Positions 58,801-64,000 of a stretch of DNA of 64,000 nucleotides are shown here, in pieces. The stretch lies in assembly GCA_047495785.1 (NCBI GenBank), contig JBLDXI010000042.1, positions 3,286,001 to 3,350,000 on the forward strand, given 5' to 3'. The notes below the pieces were generated by a model. That model saw nothing but the letters and a program-made list of their open reading frames with translations, made no database searches and was not told where the DNA came from. This DNA is from Lepidodermella squamata. Taxonomy: Eukaryota; Gastrotricha. The position numbers and the translations under genes were made by a program. Each line of letters opens with the position of its first letter. The first letter of the stretch is position 1.

Positions 58801-61800
58801 TGGTTGCGATTTTCTGCAGATCTCGCACTTGATTTTTCAAGGCGCGACCGTCAATTTGAATTAAGAATCAAATTGAAACAAAAGCGGATTGTCTTGATCA
58901 TCAAGATATATCATTTCGAAGCTGGGATCATATGCTTCATTAATTTAAAATGTAAGTCTATTGCATTTGAATTTCAGTATCTTTGATCCCGGACCGAGTT
59001 GTTACTGGCGTAATCGGCATTATGATGAATCGAAAATCAGGAGAATAGGAGTTCTCAGAAATGAATTCGGAGGTGCCAGAGGTGTCAGAGAACAATAGCA
59101 ACTCGAGCGAAGTGTCCGCTGTCATGCCGAGACCAGCTGGACGCATGCGGGCACTACTTGAGAGGCAAAATGCGGATTCCGAGTTACTAATGTCAGAGTA
59201 ACGGACGCCGTTTCCGAGAATCCCAAATGGTAAAGGAAAGATCGCGATTGGTACAGGCAAAGCAGGGAAAAACGAAACGGTTAAAGCCACCAAAACTGTA
59301 TACTCATCTAAACAACGATTCGGATGTGATTGCTACAAGTTAAGTTTGCCCGCAGTCCCCCACAAACAGCTGGCTGATTCGCGCGATTTCGGCGAGCAGC
59401 GAGGTTTGAATGCAGTACGATCGCACAACTACCCTACAAACTCACGACAAGCTATTACACCCGAAGTTATAAAAGATGTTGTCAGTTTCATAGAAGGCAT
59501 CACGAGAACTTCTCCAAATGGGCGGAATGTGATAATTGTCAACGGCGAGCCAATAGTCAACGCGAACTCACTCAACGAAGCTCTTGCATTTTTGTAAATT
59601 AATGATTCCGTGTTAACTTTTCAAGGTCACGATCTTCACCTGCCTCGGTCACGCTGACAAGAACCAGATTCACGTGTATTTCATGTCCCTTTAGGGAAAC
59701 TAAATTGGGTAATTCTGATAATTACTGCGCTGTTTTAGTTGCCTAATTTCTAAATTACAGGAAGCATTTTCTAAACAATTATTTTGGCCTAAATATGTGC
59801 TCGCCATTAAAAACTAATAAAACCACTTTTGGCATTAAAAATATTAAGGATTGTGATAGCCGGCGCCATTACGGTGTGCGATTGGAGAATTCCTTCTGTA
59901 CGCTACGCGCGAACGACCCTTAGTGAGGACGAAAATAGCTCACGATGAGATGACCGGCGTTCGACTGGGTCTAAAATATCCATTTCAAACATTCGCTCAA
60001 ACAGCTTGACGAGCCAAGTTGGCGATTCGGTCTACTTCAACATTTCATCAATCAAACATGTATCAATCTAACCAATTGTAACCTCAAATAGCTAATAATA
60101 AATCCACCAATTCAGCAAGAGATTAGTAATTCCACCTTATTAATAATTAAAAAAAACGTATAAAATTTCCTTACGGCAGACTAGAACAAAATTCCTTTTG
60201 CTGATCAATATTTTCGATAGATTCGCTCGCCATCGCACACTTGGTAACGAGTTCCGGAAAGCTGACAGGTTCCGTTAGAATATTCGTCGTCCAATTCGGC
60301 TCGGCTTTGAAGTCTTTCAACCCTTCGATAACACTTACGCATTTCGCAAAGGCTTCAGGACTTTCGTTCATCAACGAGTATGTCTTGAAAAAAAAATTAT
60401 TTAGGAAAATCAACAAAATTTGCCGTTTTCTTTACAATTTTCAAGACATCTTTGACATCGGCGATTAATTGGTCGTAAGTTGACCGTGAGCTTAAAAGCC
60501 GTTTTGCAGCCTGAACAGCGACGGAAAGTGTCGCCGAGGATTCGCGCATCCAATAGCTGATGACATCGCCAAGGCATTTGTTCTCCAAATTCATGCTATC
60601 CTTCACCGCCGCTTTCTTCGGCTGCTGTAGATAATTCTGAGCCTGGGCAATAATGAGTTGATGATTGTAATTCCTGACCGTCGGAGGCGCCATCACAGGA
60701 GGCTGGATGATCGGAATTGGCGCAGAGCTGATCGGCACAATAGGCGCCGTAACTTCAACCGGCTGGTTAGGAATCACAAGTTTAATGGGCGGTGGATTGC
60801 TTATTGTTCGTTTTAAAACAGGCGGTGGCGGCGGTATTAATGGCGGAATTTGCTGGGTAGTTTCTGATTCGTTGCTCGAACTTGGGGTGCCTGCAGTTAG
60901 AACAACCATATTAGGGCGGCTCAGCATTGTTCGCGCATCAGGGGCTGCTGGTCGATTGATTAGACCTCTGGCATCGGCTGAGGTAGTTGGGGCTTCGATT
61001 GGAGCACCAGATAGCCATTTCGGCCTCTATAGTTCAATGTAAATCTTATGTGTATTTGAGTAGTGACATTTTTCTTCAGATATAAAAAATATTTCGGATA
61101 TTTTCCGGAAATGGTACAAAAACTATCTAACATGGTCAAAAACCGGAAATGGTCAAAAAAGCCACCTTCAAATTATTTTTAGAAGGATTTCGCCGAGATT
61201 TGTTTGTAAATTTCATCCTTTTGATGATCTAATTAGCTCGATCTCAATTTCTATCAAATAGAATTTTTCCATGAAAAAAGCAAAATCTTACCGCTCGGCT
61301 TATGTCCCATAGGAAAGTCGTAATATCGGCATAGGCGAGACGATCAGCAATCAACCCGGAATCGTAAGCTTTTTTGATGTGATCAACAACATTCACCCAA
61401 TAATTTTCATTGCGAGCCATCTCCAAAATTCCACCGTCGATTAATAAGCATACATCACGGACGATTTCGACTAGGAATCGAATCGCTATTTCATCCCTCT
61501 TTCTCTGAAGATGTCGATTCGCTATCGATTTCAAAACCGCGCAATGAACCATGTTCGTTTTGAAAACTTCATTCATGAACCTGAGCAAAATTTGTGAAAA
61601 ATAATTCGAAACTTAATCTAAAAAGATTTTACGGTAGCCTTCTTCGGAAAGAATAAAGGGCAGTCGCATTCGTTCCCATAGATTTCTCAAAGCAACTGCG
61701 CAGCGAACCCTCAAATCTCGCCGAGAACGAGTCGCGGTTTTTCAGGGGCTATAAACAATAAAAATCTATGTAGGATGAAGTTTAGGCGCCTCAAGACTAA

Positions 61801-62075
61801 TACCATTGATAACTCAGACATCAAACGGCCTGTTAAGGGAATAGCACTCGGGCCGAAACTAACGCACTGAAAATAATTCGGAATCAAATTTACTCAAAAA
61901 AACGAATGTTTCAGTTCCAAACCGTTTCAAAAACATCGGAAACCAGCTGGTTAAAGTTATCTCGATTATTTGTAGACCGAATATAAAACGAAAGTTCCGA
62001 CGAAACGCGGTCGAAGTTCAACGGATTAATTACCAGCTCTTGTACGCAGGCAACTATATGAGGATCTGGTGACAT
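52889..62075 (-). CDS. triple MIF4G-like repeat protein C, with large introns
   Basis: My model has eleven exons: 61923-62075, 61804-61866, 61633-61748, 61292-61580, 60436-61026, 60175-60383, 57510-57798, 56299-57450, 56053-56238, 53321-53671 and 52889-53269, giving 1259 residues. The parts at 60-62 kb and 53-58 kb look like separate genes until joined. The exon ending 60175 stops in phase 2 at E-F-C-S-S-L-P with a GTAAGG donor, and 57798 resumes at L-T-N-E-L-Y-R-I, exactly where gene A reads through. Repeats I-III end with R-P-K-W, G-G-W-D-R and a W-W-S-A-F-F-K-E-L helix region. Linkers are proline-rich (IPPLIPPPPPV) and S/T/Q-rich. The C-terminus has R-K-R-S...K-K-Q-R, a possible nuclear signal. 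Two 2.4-kb introns hold a hAT relic and possible nested + strand exons. Confidence 0.75.
54340..55104 (+). mobile_element. hAT transposase remnant in an intron
   Basis: The + strand frame from about 54673 encodes S-H-W-E-S-V-S-S-K-Y-P-I-L-A-K-I-A-R-Q-T-F and S-S-E-S-K-R-R-F-S-Q-A-K-A-R-I, the C-terminal dimerisation block (W...YP-L-A-x2-A-R...S-S-E-R-x-F-S) of hAT transposases. Frames upstream (from about 54351) contain F-D-P-V-W-A-Q-F and a C-x2-C...C-x2-C segment but are shifted, so the catalytic domain is not intact. The C-rich tract at 55130-55200 (CACCCACGCGGGT, CCCAACCCGC) resembles subterminal repeats. It lies in the intron 53672-56052 of MIF4G gene C, antisense to the host. Confidence 0.7.
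58226..59597 (+). CDS. possible small nested gene, structure unresolved
   Basis: Several + strand blocks inside the 57799-60174 intron of MIF4G gene C look protein-like. 58226-58381 follows a CCAG acceptor and encodes E-I-W-S-L-S-E-Y-C...M-A-D-E-L-I-S-M-V. 58469-58749 encodes an alanine-rich helix (QATAQADAAKAELAQAVARS) with a GTAATA donor in V-S-A. A block from 58980 follows TTTCAG and encodes S-L-I-P-D-R-V-V-T-G-V-I-G. One at 59062 encodes M-N-S-E-V-P-E-V-S-E. Another near 59346-59597 encodes an R-Q-A-I-T-P-E-V-I-K-D-V-V-S-F-I domain ending A-L-A-F-L. I could not join them all in frame. They may be exons of one nested gene or a decayed copy. No family is recognised. Confidence 0.3.
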
Positions 62076-62253
62076 TTTATTCAATTTTATATATAACCTA
62101 TTATCCAACAAAAGTTCCGTTTTAGAAATTTTCGAAAATATTTTTCTCATTTTGTAATGACGAAAAGCCCAAGAACAAATGTCCCCGGGCAAAATTTCAC
62201 ATCGTGAGTTACGATATTTATATATACAAAACAAAATATTAATCAACACGGAA

Positions 62254-64000
62254 TCATTTGCTCGTCGTTGAAGTAGGACGACAAGATGCAGCAGGCTGGC
62301 CGGGATTTGATCGCTTAGCACTTGAATCATTGTTAGGAATTGAGCTTGAATTAATTTCGCCAGGTCTTTTCACCCCTTTGTTCGATACGGGTCGGTTTGA
62401 GCCATTATTAGCTGAGTTACTGGAAGAAATCGAAGCTGGCCTTGTTAGAGTAGAATTACTCAGCGATGAGCCGATTTTTCGCATGAAAACAGCACTAAAT
62501 TGCTGACAATAATCGTCACTCGACTCTGATCGAACGAATTCGAGGATTCGATCGAATTCTTGCTGGTACAATGCCGAGTTTTTCGCGAGTTCGGGCGTCA
62601 GTTTTGAGAGCATGCCTTCCAATTTACGACTAGCCTCCTTCGCTGGATCAACGTCAGGCCAGTGTTTTTTCAGGTTCAAAATATCTCGCAATATTAGTTT
62701 TGATTTTTCAGATGACGAGCCTATTTTCGCCAAATCAGTGAAAAAGCCGGTCCACCACGATTCCAATTTTTGCGCACGAACCAGAGGTGGCAATAATTTT
62801 CCGATTCCTGAAAATATCTCGAATAGCAGGGCTAAGGAATCCTCGTCACCGATGGACAATAAAGCGTCCATGAATGGCGTTAAAAACTTGAGATCAAGCT
62901 TTTTGTTCAAAAATAAGCCATTTGTTATCCTGTTGACGGAAAAAAATTAAAGATCGCGAGCTACTTTTGAGGCATGGAACTCACTTTACACATCCTATTC
63001 GACGCTTTAAAAACAAATTTTCCAGTCGATGAATTTCCTCGACCTTGTCGGCAATTGTTCTTGTTTCACCGGGAAGATAGCACATGAGAGAATGCAACTG
63101 GTCACAAATAAATTATATCGACAAGATAGCAAAATAATTATTTATAATGTACCGTTTCAGCTTTTTTCGAACCCGTTTCTACGGCTGATTTGGCCAGCTC
63201 AAGGTCTGATTTAGCTTGCCCACTGACGTATTTCAAGCAGAACGCTTCGAAATCCGGCTGAAAATTGCGACTACGACCGAATTCAGTTTTTGCTAGATCA
63301 TTAATCGCTTTGACAGCCTCTTCAGTAGTCTGGTCGTTGATCAATTCAAAAACCTGTGATTAACAAATAAATTACGAAAAATTCTTAGAAAAATCTACAA
63401 AAATCCACCCTAATAGAAAATTGCGAAACTGCTTCATAGAAGGCAAGAGGAGTAGGAAGGGACTTGATATGAGCTTTGTAAGCTTTCAACCACGGCGGTT
63501 CTGAATTCGACGGGTTGTCCATAACAATCGATCGCAAAATCACGCGAAGAGCGTCATCTTTAGGTCCTTGTTCTTCCTGAGGCTGCGGGGCAATAACAGC
63601 CGCAACATGGTTGGGGAAGGTAGCAGATTGAACTTGAGCGATTTGACGTTGTAGCTCGTCAATCTTTTCTTGCATAGAGGCAAAATCGTTGACAGAAACA
63701 ATGGGAATAACAGCAGGGGGCAATGTCGGGTTGTTTTGAACCGCCGGCACCGCCACCCTTGCAGGAGGTTCGGGTGAGGCTGGCGATATATTACCGCCTA
63801 AACTTCGCCGGCTAACATCAGGCGCGCCACGACTCGGCAAGTTTTGTTGACCTGGCGAAATCGAAGATGAAATTTCTGACGGCCGAGTGGCCAAACTAGG
63901 TGCCGCCAGGGCCGGAAAGGAAGGGTAATTGGCCGCAGTTGACGTTATCGCGAGAATTTTCGGGGCAGAACCAGTAGAACTGGGCCGAGGAGCTGCCTCT
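62254..64000 (-). CDS. MIF4G-like repeat protein D, 5' part beyond window
   Basis: The last four exons of a paralogue of genes A-C: 63409-64000 (open at the edge), 63153-63353, 62985-63097 and 62254-62929, about 526 residues so far. The first exon is a low-complexity linker (S/P/A-rich, with a short coiled MQEKIDELQRQIAQVQ) and the start of repeat III (PPWLKAYKAHI). Then come E-F-G-R-S-R-N-F, the conserved E-I-H-R-L-E-N-L-F-L-K-R helix and K-I-T-N-G-L-F-L-N-K-K after a phase-2 junction. The helix S-W-W-T-G-F-F-T-D-L completes the repeat. The serine/asparagine-rich tail has KGVKRPGE and SSAKRS. Only 178 bp separate its stop from the start of gene C, which is consistent with tandem head-to-tail duplication. 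Repeats I and II must lie upstream, beyond 64000. Confidence 0.75.

Noticed and set aside
1-64000. CRISPR arrays, rRNA genes, operons
   Set aside because: No regularly spaced repeats, no rRNA-like sequence and no tightly packed co-directional intronless genes. The window is eukaryotic.

Overview
The window is nuclear DNA from an invertebrate animal. Genes are split by many short introns (about 50 nt in most cases, GT..AG, with T-rich TTTTCAG or TTTTTAG acceptors). There are nuclear receptors, a cullin-3 relative, MIF4G/eIF4G-type proteins, LINE and hAT remnants and MITE-like foldbacks. There is no operon structure and no bacterial gene order. The intron style, the divergent nuclear receptors and the small secreted cysteine proteins fit an ecdysozoan such as a nematode or tardigrade, but I cannot fix the phylum from the sequence alone.

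Layout. 0-6 kb: three tandem divergent nuclear-receptor-like genes on the + strand, the first cut by the window edge. 6.5-8.3 kb: one intronless CocE/NonD-type alpha/beta hydrolase on the - strand, a candidate horizontally acquired gene. 10-50 kb: five scattered paralogues of a small secreted four-cysteine family (at 10.3, 25.5, 34.4, 42.4 and 49 kb), each with a phase-1 intron at the same place. 12.7-13.6 kb: a short gene that keeps only the N-terminal part of cullin-3 and ends in a new tail carrying a PP1-docking-like motif. 15.5-21.1, 45.0-48.4, 52.9-62.1 and 62.3-64.0 kb: four paralogous genes, all on the - strand, each built from tandem MIF4G-like helical domains. Three are complete (1237, 983 and 1259 aa by my exon models). 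The fourth runs off the edge. 27.7-29.8 kb: LINE reverse-transcriptase fragments interrupted by a segment that looks like a complete heat-shock promoter (HSE array plus TATA box). 30.4-31.3 kb: a four-exon multi-pass membrane protein. Truncated LINE 3' tails lie at 32.2 and 37.0 kb. Between the genes are MITEs and foldbacks, including a 969-bp element with a perfect 8-bp target duplication (hAT type) at 51.2-52.2 kb and a GC-rich foldback at 38.1-39.5 kb.

What stands out. The MIF4G family is a local expansion in which all three repeats of one protein share the same intron positions and phases, so the repeats probably arose by internal triplication before the gene multiplied. The four-cysteine family is a second local expansion with strong conservation confined to its second exon. 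I recognise no named family for it. Exon models were built by eye: junctions were accepted where GT/AG, reading phase and alignment to the paralogue agreed. No database search was possible.
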